From contig JASGDN010000030.1 in assembly GCA_049841275.1 (NCBI GenBank), positions 1 through 64,000 of the forward strand: DNA of 64,000 bases, given 5' to 3'. This document shows, one piece after another, positions 26,003-34,389 of the stretch. This DNA comes from JASGDN01 sp049841275 (GTDB lineage: Bacteria > Chloroflexota > Chloroflexia > Thermomicrobiales > UBA6265). Positions within the stretch are counted from its first letter, which is position 1; every line of letters starts with the position of its first letter. The notes under the pieces were generated by a model that was not told the origin of the DNA, ran no database searches, and worked only from the letters and a program-made list of their open reading frames with translations. Made by a program: the position numbers and the translations under genes.

Positions 26003-26650
26003 TCAGGCACCCGCACGAGCCGCCTGCACAGCGGCGACAAAGGCTCGCGCCCGTTCGGTGAGCGTGCCCCAGTCCTTCCGATCTACGGTCGCCGCGTCCA
26101 CAAGGTTGCTTCCAACGGCAATCGCCGATGCTCCCGCACGGATGAAGTTGCCTGCGTTCTGCAGATTCACCCCTCCGGTGGGGATCAATTTCACCTGCGG
26201 CAACGGCCCGCGAACATCCTTCAGGTACCCTGGACCAACCGCGCTCGCCGGGAAGACCTTCACGAACGTAGCGCCAGCCTGCCATGCTGTCAGGATCTCG
26301 GTTGGCGTAAAGGCCCCGATCACCGTTGGAACGCTGTAGCGGCGCGCCAGTTCGATCGTCGGAATGCTGACGACGGGCGTCACCAGGAAATCCGCTCCCT
26401 GCAGGATCGCGGCCCGTGCAGTCTCCGGATCGAGCACCGTCCCGGCGCCCACCAGCACGTCCGACCCACATGCCCGCTTGACGGACGCAATCGCGGCTCC
26501 CGCCTCCGGATTCGTGTAGGTGAACTCGGTGGCGATGATCCCGCCTTCCGCGAGCGCTTTCACCATATCGACTGCCGCCGAATAGTCGTTCAGCCGGACG
26601 ATTGCCACAACATCCGTCTGTTCCAGCACCTGGCTCACCTGCATCTCCAT
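26003..26650 (-). CDS. eda: KDPG/KHG aldolase
   Basis: 215 residues, TIM-barrel class I aldolase cleaving 2-keto-3-deoxy-6-phosphogluconate to pyruvate and glyceraldehyde-3-P. Schiff-base lysine is Lys131 in FVKVFPAS; the catalytic Glu is Glu42 (ATEFTYTNPEA); the phosphate site is IPTGGVNLQN. VLVGAGTVLDPETA is also standard. It could serve an Entner-Doudoroff or a sugar-acid pathway. No gluconate dehydratase or kinase is adjacent. Confidence 0.93.
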   Translation of the reverse strand: MEMQVSQVLEQTDVVAIVRLNDYSAAVDMVKALAEGGIIATEFTYTNPEAGAAIASVKRACGSDVLVGAGTVLDPETARAAILQGADFLVTPVVSIPTIELARRYSVPTVIGAFTPTEILTAWQAGATFVKVFPASAVGPGYLKDVRGPLPQVKLIPTGGVNLQNAGNFIRAGASAIAVGSNLVDAATVDRKDWGTLTERARAFVAAVQAARAGA

Positions 26651-26838
26651 CAGCGACTGACAATCGATCCTCGTACGCCCATTCTATCAGGCAACGCCGG
26701 ATGGCAACCGATCCTCCGGAGGGCACGGATCGTGCGAGTTTTCGCTCACGCATTTCAGGCCATCGCGGCGCCTTGCCCAGCGATGGCCTCATCGCGACGG
26801 CTCCATGCCCCGTTGCCGGGATCGCGCCGGGATCGACC

Positions 26839-28542
26839 ATGAACCGAGACAATCACGCACTGGCGCAATCCGACATCCTCCTGCTCCGCGACCGCGCAGT
26901 CAGCGCAACCCAGATCAGCGTTGTCATCGTTGATGCCGCCGACCCGGAGCTGCCCATCATCGACGCCAATCCCGCCTTCGAGTCACTCACCGGATACAGC
27001 CGGGGGGAAGTCCTCGGTCGTAACTGCCGCCTGCTGCAGGGACCGGATACCGATCCGGGCGCCATCGCCATCATGCGCGACGGACTCCGGGACCAACGTG
27101 AGGTCGCCGTCACCATCCTCAACTACCGGAAGGACGGATCGACCTTCTGGAACGATGTTCACATCTCTCCCGCCTACGACGAGCACCATATCCTCACGCA
27201 TTTCGTCGGCGTCCAGGCCGACGTCACCGATCGCGTTCACGCCGAGCGAAACCGGGATCTTCTGGTGGAAGCGACCGGAGTGCTCAGTGGCATCACGAAC
27301 CGCCAGCACACACTCGCGCAGATCGCACGTATCGTCGTGCCTTCCATCGCCGACGCCTGTATCGGGTACCTCTGGCTCGACCGCGCTTCCCCCGATGACG
27401 CGCACGTCGTCCAGGCCGTAACGTGTGAAGTCGCCGCCGACCTCGATTTCCGCCCCGACCTGGCAGTCAAGCGCCTGCCTCCGATCACGATCGACGATCC
27501 GTTGCACGGTTTGGGATGGGTTCTCGAAAGTGGGGAGACCATCTGGATTCCGTCCATCCGCCCTGACGAGGTGCCGAGTGTCACATCGATTCTCGCGGGA
27601 ACCACCCTTGGCGATGGCCTCGTTGGCGCCTCGCTGGTCATGACTCCCATCGCCTCGCCTACGCGGATCTATGGCGGCCTCGTCGTTCTTTCGACCTCGC
27701 CCGAGCACATCCTGAAGAAGCCCGATATCGACCTCCTGCGCGATATCGGACGACGCATCGGTACGGCCTACGACTCATTACGTCTCTTCCAGCAAGCACA
27801 GGACGCCATCCAGGCCCGCGACTCCTTCCTGTCGACCGCCGCCCACGAGTTCCGCACCCCGATTGTCAGTATCAAGGGGTACGCCCAGTTCCTCATGCGC
27901 AGCCTCCAGCGCGAGACGCTCACGTCCGAGCGCCTGCAGATCGCCCTTGCGACCATCGATTCGGCTGTTGGACGCCTCACAACCCTTACCGACGACCTGA
28001 TCAGCGTCGCGCACCGCAGCCTCGATCACCTCCCGCTCCACCGGGAACCGATCAACATGCAGCGGTACCTCGAAGCATTCTTCTCCCCGGCCGGTCCGGC
28101 GGCGCAGAAGGGCTACGTCTGCACGACCACCCTGACCAACGCAGATATCTGGATCAATGCCGACCGGGAACGCCTCCATCAGGTCCTGACCGTCCTCCTC
28201 AGCAATGCAGTGAAGTTCTCGCCCATCGATTCGCCGATCTTCGTCCATGCCGAATCCGACGCCGAAGGCGTCACGGTCACCATTACCGACCTCGGCGTTG
28301 GCCTCCTTACCGGGGAGGAGCAGACCATTTTCGAGCCGTTCACCCGCACAGAGGAGGGCATCCGCGACCATCTCTCCGGCCTCGGAATCGGCCTCTTCAT
28401 CGCCCGCACGATCGTCGAACGCCACAACGGCCGGATCTGGGCAAGCAGCGCCGGCCGCAACCTCGGAACGAGCATCAGCTTCTGGCTCCCCTGTATCCCC
28501 GCCCCGGAAGACGGAAGGCCATTCATCGTTCCCATTCCCTAG
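26839..28542 (+). CDS. LOV-domain (blue-light) sensor histidine kinase
   Basis: 567 residues from ATG 26839; soluble, no membrane span. Residues about 20-132 form a LOV domain: GRNCRLLQG with the flavin-adduct Cys63, LNYRKDGSTFWN with Asn95 and Asn105, and FVGVQADVTDR with Gln126. These are the residues that hold FMN and relay the light signal. A GAF-like domain (about 150-310) follows, then a HisKA helix with His336 in AAHEFRTP, and an HATPase domain with SNAVKFSP (N box), DLGVGL and GLGIGLFIA. No response regulator is adjacent, so its partner is elsewhere. The promoter region is shared with divergent eda. Confidence 0.9.
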   Translation: MNRDNHALAQSDILLLRDRAVSATQISVVIVDAADPELPIIDANPAFESLTGYSRGEVLGRNCRLLQGPDTDPGAIAIMRDGLRDQREVAVTILNYRKDGSTFWNDVHISPAYDEHHILTHFVGVQADVTDRVHAERNRDLLVEATGVLSGITNRQHTLAQIARIVVPSIADACIGYLWLDRASPDDAHVVQAVTCEVAADLDFRPDLAVKRLPPITIDDPLHGLGWVLESGETIWIPSIRPDEVPSVTSILAGTTLGDGLVGASLVMTPIASPTRIYGGLVVLSTSPEHILKKPDIDLLRDIGRRIGTAYDSLRLFQQAQDAIQARDSFLSTAAHEFRTPIVSIKGYAQFLMRSLQRETLTSERLQIALATIDSAVGRLTTLTDDLISVAHRSLDHLPLHREPINMQRYLEAFFSPAGPAAQKGYVCTTTLTNADIWINADRERLHQVLTVLLSNAVKFSPIDSPIFVHAESDAEGVTVTITDLGVGLLTGEEQTIFEPFTRTEEGIRDHLSGLGIGLFIARTIVERHNGRIWASSAGRNLGTSISFWLPCIPAPEDGRPFIVPIP

Positions 28543-28683
28543 TGCGGCATCCGGAGCGTCCGCTAACGCTAACCCCGGAACGGTAGCCCCGCCACAACAG
28601 GACATCCGGTTTGGCGCGCTGCCCACTCGGCTGCAAGGGTGATTGCCTTCGCCGACGCAGCCCTCGTGAGCGCCACGCGAGAC

Positions 28684-28717
28684 AAGCGGAGGATTGTGCC
28701 GGCACGATCCTCCGCTT
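28684..28717. terminator. Terminator-like inverted repeat after the LOV kinase
   Basis: 17-bp arms directly abutting (28684-28700 and 28701-28717) with one T-G wobble; arms begin AAGCGGAGGATTGTGCC. No T-run follows, so termination is probable but not certain. Confidence 0.6.
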
Positions 28718-28774
28718 GGACGGCCCAGAGCAACCAAGGAGGGCCGACATCAACGCAGCACCGGGAGCTCAATG

Positions 28775-28814
28775 GAACGGGCTGGCTGGGAATGCTTCCC
28801 CAGCCAGCTCGTTC
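28775..28814. terminator. Bidirectional terminator between LOV kinase and oligopeptidase
   Basis: Long stem GAACGGGCTGGCTGGG paired with CCCAGCCAGCTCGTTC (one wobble) around a short loop, 27 bp from the end of the convergent peptidase gene. Confidence 0.7.
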
Positions 28815-28841
28815 TCTTGGATGACTATCCGGATCTATGGC

Positions 28842-30719
28842 CTATGAAGCGCTGTCCGCCCAGTCGGACAGCCGTGCAGCGGCCTCCTCCAACACACCTT
28901 CGTTCGCCAGCCGCTCCAGTTCCGTTACGGTCGCATCGAACTCCCCGAGTCCGATCTGCACCGGCTCTGGCGTCGTCAGATCGACGCCACCCTGCTTCAG
29001 GATGTCCAGCGGATAATCGCTACCGCCAGCCGAGAGCATCGCGAGGTAACGTTCGCGCGCCGGTTCCCCCTCGTCACGCACGGCGCGGGCAATGTTGATC
29101 GCCGCCGAGAGACCAGTCGCGTACTTGAAGACATAGAACGCGCGATAGAAGTGAGGAATACGTCCCCAGCCAATCGCGACCCGCTCATCGACATTCACGC
29201 CCGGCGTATACACCCGCTGCAAGTCCCCGAACGTTTCCATCAGGAAGTCACGTGTCAGTGGCGCCCCCGCCTCGACCGCGGCATGCGTCACCGCCTCGAA
29301 GTCGGCAAACATCGTCTGCGTCACGACCGTCGAGAAGTACGTATCGGCGAACTGGTTCAGCAGCGAGAAGCGCACCACCGGATCGAGCGCCTCCTCGCGA
29401 CCCAGCAGGTGCCAGGTCAGCAGCACCTCGTTCACCGTCGAGGCGATTTCCGCGAGGAAGATCGGGTACGACGCCAGGTGAATCGGCTGTGCGGCATTCG
29501 CATAGAACGTGTGCATCGCATGGCCGGCCTCGTGCGCCAGCGTGAAGACATCGGACAGCGTGCCGTTCCAGTTCATCAGGATCACCGGCGGCGCGCCGTA
29601 CGTTCCCCACGAGTACGCGCCGGAACGCTTCCCCTTCGTCTCGTGAACGTCCACCCACCGTGAATCGAACCCGTTCCGCAGGTCCGTCACATACCGCTCG
29701 CCCAGCGCCGATACCCCGCCGAGCACGACATCCACACCCTCGCGGTACGAGTACCGCAATGGCGGCTCCGGCGCGAGCGGCACCCGCAGGTCGTAGCGTT
29801 CCAGTTGGTCGACGCCGAGCGCGCGCCGCCGCAGGTCGAGATACCGCTGCAGGATGTCCGTACCGCCGCGAACAGTCTCGATCAGGCCGTCGTACACCGA
29901 ATCCGGCAGGTTGTCGTCGAAGAGGGCCGCCTGTCGCGCCGACTCGTATCCGCGAATCCGCGCGCCCACCACATCCTTCCGCACCGACGATCCATAGAGG
30001 CTCGCGAGGGTATAGCCATGATCGAGGTACGCTTGCGTGTAGGCCAGATGCGCGTTCTTCCGCACCTCGCGGTCGCGACTCTCCTGCAGCACCGCGAACC
30101 GCCCCTTCGTCAGCTCGATCTCGGTGCCGTGCTCATCCCTCACCTTGCCATATGACAGATCGGCGTTGTCCAGCGCGTTGAATGCATCGGACGGCGCCCG
30201 CGTCACGTCGGAGAACTGCGCGAGAACCTCCTCGACCTCCTCCGACCGGACGTGGGCGCGCTGCCGTTCAAGATCCTCCAGCAGATGCTTGTACGTCGCC
30301 AGCTGCGGATCGGCCGCCAGCGCCGGGAGTGACCCCTCCGGCAAGGCAATCAGTTCCGGTTGCAGGAACGCGAGCACGCTTCCGGCCTGGATCGCGACGG
30401 CCACGGCCCGCTCGTAGCGACCGTTGCGCTCGACATCGGTCGTGTCCTCGTCGCGGCGCAGGCTGGCCCAGGTCATCACCCGCCCCAGCACGTCCTCGGC
30501 GTGGTAGAGGGCATCGAAGGCCTCCCTCACCACCGCCGCCCCCTCGCCAAGGCGGCCTCGATAAGCGGCCACCGCCTCGATCAGGGCCGGCGATCCTGCC
30601 AGCGCGGACTCCCACGCCTCGCCCGACGGGAAGATCCCGTCCAGATCCCAGGTGTCCTCGACCGCGACCTGATCGCGCGTCAACACATCCGATTCCATCG
30701 TCGTGGTTGCATCTGCCAT
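28842..30719 (-). CDS. pepF: Oligoendopeptidase F (M3 family)
   Basis: 625 residues. Three consecutive ATG codons lie at 30725, 30722 and 30719; GGAG sits best (7 nt) for the last one. M3 metallopeptidase that degrades short peptides in the cytoplasm. The zinc motif HEAGH (His396, Glu397, His400) lies in FTLAHEAGHAMHTFYA; the third ligand is the Glu in AEIASTVNEVLL. GWGRIPHFYRAFYVFKYATG is the typical tail motif. N-terminal helical region normal in length. Confidence 0.94.
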   Translation of the reverse strand: MADATTTMESDVLTRDQVAVEDTWDLDGIFPSGEAWESALAGSPALIEAVAAYRGRLGEGAAVVREAFDALYHAEDVLGRVMTWASLRRDEDTTDVERNGRYERAVAVAIQAGSVLAFLQPELIALPEGSLPALAADPQLATYKHLLEDLERQRAHVRSEEVEEVLAQFSDVTRAPSDAFNALDNADLSYGKVRDEHGTEIELTKGRFAVLQESRDREVRKNAHLAYTQAYLDHGYTLASLYGSSVRKDVVGARIRGYESARQAALFDDNLPDSVYDGLIETVRGGTDILQRYLDLRRRALGVDQLERYDLRVPLAPEPPLRYSYREGVDVVLGGVSALGERYVTDLRNGFDSRWVDVHETKGKRSGAYSWGTYGAPPVILMNWNGTLSDVFTLAHEAGHAMHTFYANAAQPIHLASYPIFLAEIASTVNEVLLTWHLLGREEALDPVVRFSLLNQFADTYFSTVVTQTMFADFEAVTHAAVEAGAPLTRDFLMETFGDLQRVYTPGVNVDERVAIGWGRIPHFYRAFYVFKYATGLSAAINIARAVRDEGEPARERYLAMLSAGGSDYPLDILKQGGVDLTTPEPVQIGLGEFDATVTELERLANEGVLEEAAARLSDWADSAS

Positions 30720-30998
30720 CATCATGCTCCAATGAGGCCATGTCGACGCCAATCCGGCTGGGCATGGCCGCGGGTTTCGTGTAGAATGCCCTCCCCTTCT
30801 CGGTCTCTGGCACGGCGTATGCCGCCGTGCTGCAGGCCGATGGGGCGTCTCGAGACGGACAACGGCATCGTTCGACTGACGGGCACCATACCACCGGGTA
30901 TCGTGATTCGTCAGCTTTTTGGCGTGCGTGGAATCCTGGCGAACCCTCGCCATTGACATAGTCCGAGCCCACTCTCCGGCTCACAGGAAGGATTTCTC

Positions 30999-31787
30999 AT
31001 GCGCGTTTACTGGGAACTGGCCGTCCGCTCGTTCCGGCAAGTGCTTACGTATCGGGGCGCGACACTTGCCGGCCTGTTCACCAACTCCATCTTCGGAGTC
31101 ATCATCGCGTCCGTCTTCATCGGCTACTACCAAGCCGTCGATGGCGCCGCCGTTCGAGGTTGGACGGAACAGCAGACACTCACCCTCATGTGGCTCAATC
31201 AGTCCACCCTCATGGTCATGTTCGTCTGGGGCTGGTGGGAGGTTGCCCGCACGATCCAGACGGGCGCAATCGCGATGGACATGCTGAAGCCGGTGAACTT
31301 CGTCGGCTACTGGCTCAGTCGCGATCTCGGGCGCGCGGCCGCCCAGATGATCGTCCGCTTCATCCCCACATTCCTGATCGGCAACCTGCTCTATTCGCTA
31401 CTCGCACCGGCCTCGACCGCGAACGCCGTCGCATTCCTCGCATCGCTGGTCCTCGCCGTGGTCGTCAGCTTCGGCTGGCGCTTCCTGCTGAACATCAGCG
31501 GCTTCTGGCTGGTCGATCATCGCGGCATGAACTACGTCGCCATCGCCGCGATGAACATCCTTTCCGGCCTGCTGATCTCGCTCTCATTCCTGCCCGACCC
31601 CATCCTCTTCGCCGTCAATCTCCTGCCATTCCGCGCGATCATGATGATTCCGGGGCAGATCTATCTCGGCCAGATCCCCATCGCGGAGGGACTGGCGATC
31701 CAGGCATTTTGGTCCGTCGCCCTGCTCGTGCTGGGCGGCTGGGTGCTCTCGCTTGGCGAGAAGAAGGTGGTGGTGCAGGGTGGATAG
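30999..31787 (+). CDS. ABC exporter permease, ABC-2-like (first)
   Basis: 262 residues with six spans, N-terminus inside (MRVYWELAVRSFRQVLTYRG). FVWGWWEVARTIQTGAIAMDMLKPVNF and GRAAAQMIVRFIPTFLIGNLL match the COG4587-type permease that pairs with a COG3694-type partner and a DrrA-like ATPase. Substrate unknown. The next permease begins inside its last codons. Confidence 0.85.
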   Translation: MRVYWELAVRSFRQVLTYRGATLAGLFTNSIFGVIIASVFIGYYQAVDGAAVRGWTEQQTLTLMWLNQSTLMVMFVWGWWEVARTIQTGAIAMDMLKPVNFVGYWLSRDLGRAAAQMIVRFIPTFLIGNLLYSLLAPASTANAVAFLASLVLAVVVSFGWRFLLNISGFWLVDHRGMNYVAIAAMNILSGLLISLSFLPDPILFAVNLLPFRAIMMIPGQIYLGQIPIAEGLAIQAFWSVALLVLGGWVLSLGEKKVVVQGG

Positions 31788-32601
31788 CATTCGCTCACTC
31801 GGCGAGGAACTCGTCATCTGCCGCCGCATCGCCAGCCTGCGCCTGCGCGGGCAGATGGAATATCGCACCTCATTCCTCATGCAGATCGCCGGCACGCTGC
31901 TCGGCCAATCAACCGAGCTCGTCGCCCTCGTCGTCCTCTTCCACCGTTTCGGCAGCCTGGGCGGCTGGAATGTCGGCGAGGTGATCTTCCTGCACGCCGT
32001 GTCCCAGATCATCTTCAGTCTGGCGGACACGATCTCGAACGGCGTGCAGACCATCCCGACCACCATCCGCGAGGGTGAGTTCGACCGCCTGATGATCCGT
32101 CCCCTTTCGACCTGGTTGCAGGCGATGGTGAACGATGTCTCGCTGCGCCACCTCGGGATGCTCGTCCAGGGCACGCTCCTGATGAGCTGGGCGCTTTGGC
32201 GGGTACCCATCGACTGGACACCCGGCAAGGTCGGGCTCCTGCTCGTCTCCGTGCTCAGCGGCGTCGCCCTCTTCACCGCGATCTTCACGATCGAGGCGAT
32301 CGTCGCCTTCTGGACCGTCAATTCCATCGAGGCCGTGAACGCCTTCACCTATGGCGGTTCGGACCTCGCGCAATATCCGCTTCACATCTTCGGACGGGGC
32401 ATCCGCTTCATCTTTCTCTGGATCGTCCCTATCGGCTTCGTCGTCTACTATCCCGCCCTCACGATCCTGGACAAACCCGATCCGCTCGATCTCCCTGGCT
32501 TCGCCCCGCTGATGGCGCCGCTCATGGCGGCACTCTTCTGCGTCGCGGTCGGCCTCTGCTGGTTCATCGGTGTCCGTCACTACCGCTCCACGGGAAGCTA
32601 G
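31780..32601 (+). CDS. ABC exporter permease, ABC-2-like (second)
   Basis: 273 residues from GTG 31780, overlapping the first permease by 8 bp. Six spans. EYRTSFLMQIAGTLLGQSTE and the TIREGEFDRLMIRPLSTWLQ loop mirror the corresponding motif of the first permease (P-x-x-x), as expected for a heterodimer. NAFTYGGSDLAQYPLHIFG is a family motif. The ATPase follows 17 bp later. Confidence 0.85.
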   Translation: MDSIRSLGEELVICRRIASLRLRGQMEYRTSFLMQIAGTLLGQSTELVALVVLFHRFGSLGGWNVGEVIFLHAVSQIIFSLADTISNGVQTIPTTIREGEFDRLMIRPLSTWLQAMVNDVSLRHLGMLVQGTLLMSWALWRVPIDWTPGKVGLLLVSVLSGVALFTAIFTIEAIVAFWTVNSIEAVNAFTYGGSDLAQYPLHIFGRGIRFIFLWIVPIGFVVYYPALTILDKPDPLDLPGFAPLMAPLMAALFCVAVGLCWFIGVRHYRSTGS

Positions 32602-32618
32602 AAGAGGAGAATCCGCGA

Positions 32619-33620
32619 ATGGCCAACACCACGCCGATCATCGAGGCAAGTCATCTCTCGAAACAGTTCTGGGTTGCCGACCGCAAGGAAGGCCGGTTCG
32701 CCGGTCTCCGGTCCGTCACCAGCCGCGCCGGCCGGTGGCGCGGCGGCGTCACCGACATCTCGTTCTCGATCCAGCCGGGTGAAGTCGTTGGCTACATTGG
32801 ACCGAATGGAGCCGGCAAGAGCACCACCATCAAGATGCTCACCGGCATTCTCGTCCCCACATCCGGCCAGGCGACCGTCGCAGGCATCATACCGTGGGAA
32901 CACCGGAAGGACCTCGCACGGCGGATCGGCGTAGTCTTCGGACAACGTACCCAGCTCTGGTGGGACCTTCCGCTTGCCGACTCCCTGGAACTCCTCCAGC
33001 ACATGTACCGCGTGCCCGCCGACCGTTTCGCCGCAAATCTCGCGAAAGCCCGCGAACTCCTCGACCTCAATCCCTTCATGCAGACGCCAGTCCGCCAGCT
33101 CTCGCTTGGACAGCGCATGCGTGGCGACCTCGCGGCGGCGCTGCTGCACAACCCACCAATCCTCTATCTCGACGAGCCGACCATCGGCCTCGACCTCGTT
33201 GCGAAGACGCGCATCCGCGAGTTCCTGGCCGACCTGAACCGGCAGGAAGGCGTCACCATCCTGCTCACCACGCACGATCTCGCCGACATCGAACACCTCT
33301 GCTCGCGCATCATCGTGATCGACGACGGCCGCATCCTCTACGACGGACCGCTGGCGACGTTGAAGGAACGATTCGGCACGGAACGCCAGCTGATCGTGGA
33401 CTATGAGGACGAACCAGCAGACACCATCCTGCCGGATGCAGCGCCGTCCATCCGCGTGGTCTCGCAGGAGGGACCGCGCGTCCGCTTCGCCTTCGACCGC
33501 CACGCGCTCAGCGCCACGCAGGTCCTCGCCAGAGCCGACAACCTCGGCACGGTCCGCGACATGTCGATCGAGGAACCCGCCATCGAGGATGTCATCCGGC
33601 AACTCTACGAGGGCAAATGA
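32619..33620 (+). CDS. ABC exporter ATP-binding protein, DrrA/COG4586-like
   Basis: 333 residues; GAGGAG nine bases before ATG 32619. Walker A GPNGAGKST (61-69), a signature of LSLGQRMRG (161-169, SLGQ instead of the usual SGGQ, normal for this subfamily), Walker B ILYLDEP (181-187) and switch His219. A long insert precedes Walker A, and the C-terminal 90-residue domain is characteristic of drug/lipid exporters. Completes a three-gene export system of unknown cargo. Confidence 0.92.
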   Translation: MANTTPIIEASHLSKQFWVADRKEGRFAGLRSVTSRAGRWRGGVTDISFSIQPGEVVGYIGPNGAGKSTTIKMLTGILVPTSGQATVAGIIPWEHRKDLARRIGVVFGQRTQLWWDLPLADSLELLQHMYRVPADRFAANLAKARELLDLNPFMQTPVRQLSLGQRMRGDLAAALLHNPPILYLDEPTIGLDLVAKTRIREFLADLNRQEGVTILLTTHDLADIEHLCSRIIVIDDGRILYDGPLATLKERFGTERQLIVDYEDEPADTILPDAAPSIRVVSQEGPRVRFAFDRHALSATQVLARADNLGTVRDMSIEEPAIEDVIRQLYEGK

Positions 33621-33696
33621 GGAGTGAGGACCGAGGAGTGAATGGCGGGAGCCGATGCTTCGTTCCTCATTTCTCACTCCTCGGTCCTCATTCCTC
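33619..33696. repeat. Inverted GAGGAGTGAGGACC-type repeat
   Basis: 23-nt arms (33619-33641 and 33674-33696), one mismatch, spaced by 32 nt, beginning inside the ABC ATPase stop codon. The right arm recurs at 34363-34388 (24 of 26 bases). It could serve as a terminator, but the recurring copy suggests a dispersed short repeat. Confidence 0.7.
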
Positions 33697-33766
33697 CTAT
33701 GCTAGGCTATCTCCCAGCTTTCCCGGCGTATCCGGGCTCGTTGCGCAGCGATCACCCAGGTTCCCT

Positions 33767-34144
33767 ATGTCCGACCTTTCCACCTTCGCCACCCCACTCG
33801 ACCGCGCGTGCATTTCCTGTGGCAAGGACTTCGTGATCACGCCGGCCGAACTGGCCTTCCGCCGCGAACACCGGCTCCCGCTTCCGGATCGTTGCCCCGC
33901 CTGCCGCGCCCGCCAGCGATCGGACCGCAATGCCGACATCGTTGCCGCCTACGCGAAGGCCGGTAACGCCGCTTACGCCGAGGTAGTGACGGCGGCGGCG
34001 CCTTCCCGGAGGGGAGCAGTCCGTGGACAGATGTACGCAACCGTCTGCGATTCCTGCGGCGCCGAGACACGCGTCCCCTTCGTCCCGCGTGGCGACCGCC
34101 CAGTCTACTGTCGCGACTGCTACAACGCACGCCGGGGCAGGTAG
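33767..34144 (+). CDS. Small double zinc-ribbon protein
   Basis: 125 residues from ATG 33767. Two treble-clef-like zinc sites: Cys15/Cys18 with Cys43/Cys46 (ISCGKDF ... DRCPACRA), and Cys94/Cys97 with Cys115/Cys118 (VCDSCGAE ... VYCRDCYN). The first resembles the probable zinc-ribbon family often annotated zf-trcl; the second is of the CxxC-x17-CRDC type seen in many small Chloroflexota proteins. Between them is a short helix (YAKAGNAAYAEVV). Binding of nucleic acid or protein is plausible; function unknown. Confidence 0.75.
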   Translation: MSDLSTFATPLDRACISCGKDFVITPAELAFRREHRLPLPDRCPACRARQRSDRNADIVAAYAKAGNAAYAEVVTAAAPSRRGAVRGQMYATVCDSCGAETRVPFVPRGDRPVYCRDCYNARRGR

Positions 34145-34216
34145 CGGCGAGGGGAGAGGCGAGAGAAGTGAGGAGTACCTATCGACGGCGTTGGTATGGC
34201 GGTCGAAGGGGAGTCT

Positions 34217-34325
34217 CTCTCACTCACAGTGCGATTCGTTGGTTGAATGCAAGGTCGAACGCCTTGACCCGGAACTGGCCGTGGCCGACTCTCACTCACA
34301 GTGCGATTCGTTGGTTGAATGCAAG
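34217..34325. CRISPR. Minimal CRISPR-like unit: two identical 37-nt repeats, one 35-nt spacer
   Basis: A 37-nt unit beginning CTCTCACTCACAGTGCGATT and ending GGTTGAATGCAAG occurs at 34217-34253 and again, identically, at 34289-34325. The 35 nt between are unrelated to it. Repeat and spacer lengths are those of CRISPR arrays, and the repeat can form a small stem (GC-ATTC with GAAT-GC). No cas gene occurs in the window, there is no AT-rich leader, and only one spacer is present, so this may be an orphan or relict array, or a simple tandem duplication. Confidence 0.5.
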
Positions 34326-34357
34326 AAGGCCCGTCAGGAATGATCCTGACGGGCCTT
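34326..34357. terminator. Perfect hairpin abutting the second repeat
   Basis: 14-bp perfect stem AAGGCCCGTCAGGA (34326-34339) / complement (34344-34357), loop ATGA. Positioned to stop transcription from either side; it lies 33 bp from the end of the convergent aminotransferase. Confidence 0.8.
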
Positions 34358-34362
34358 CTCAC

Positions 34363-34388
34363 TTCTCACTCCTAGGTCCTCACTCCTC
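34363..34388. repeat. Second copy of the TTCTCACTCCT repeat
   Basis: 26 nt matching 33671-33696 at 24 positions. The zinc-ribbon gene and CRISPR-like unit therefore lie between copies of this short repeat. Confidence 0.65.
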
Positions 34389-34389
34389 G

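Noticed and set aside
30953..30958. TTGACA upstream of the ABC exporter as a -35 box
   Set aside because: No acceptable -10 at 16-18 nt downstream.
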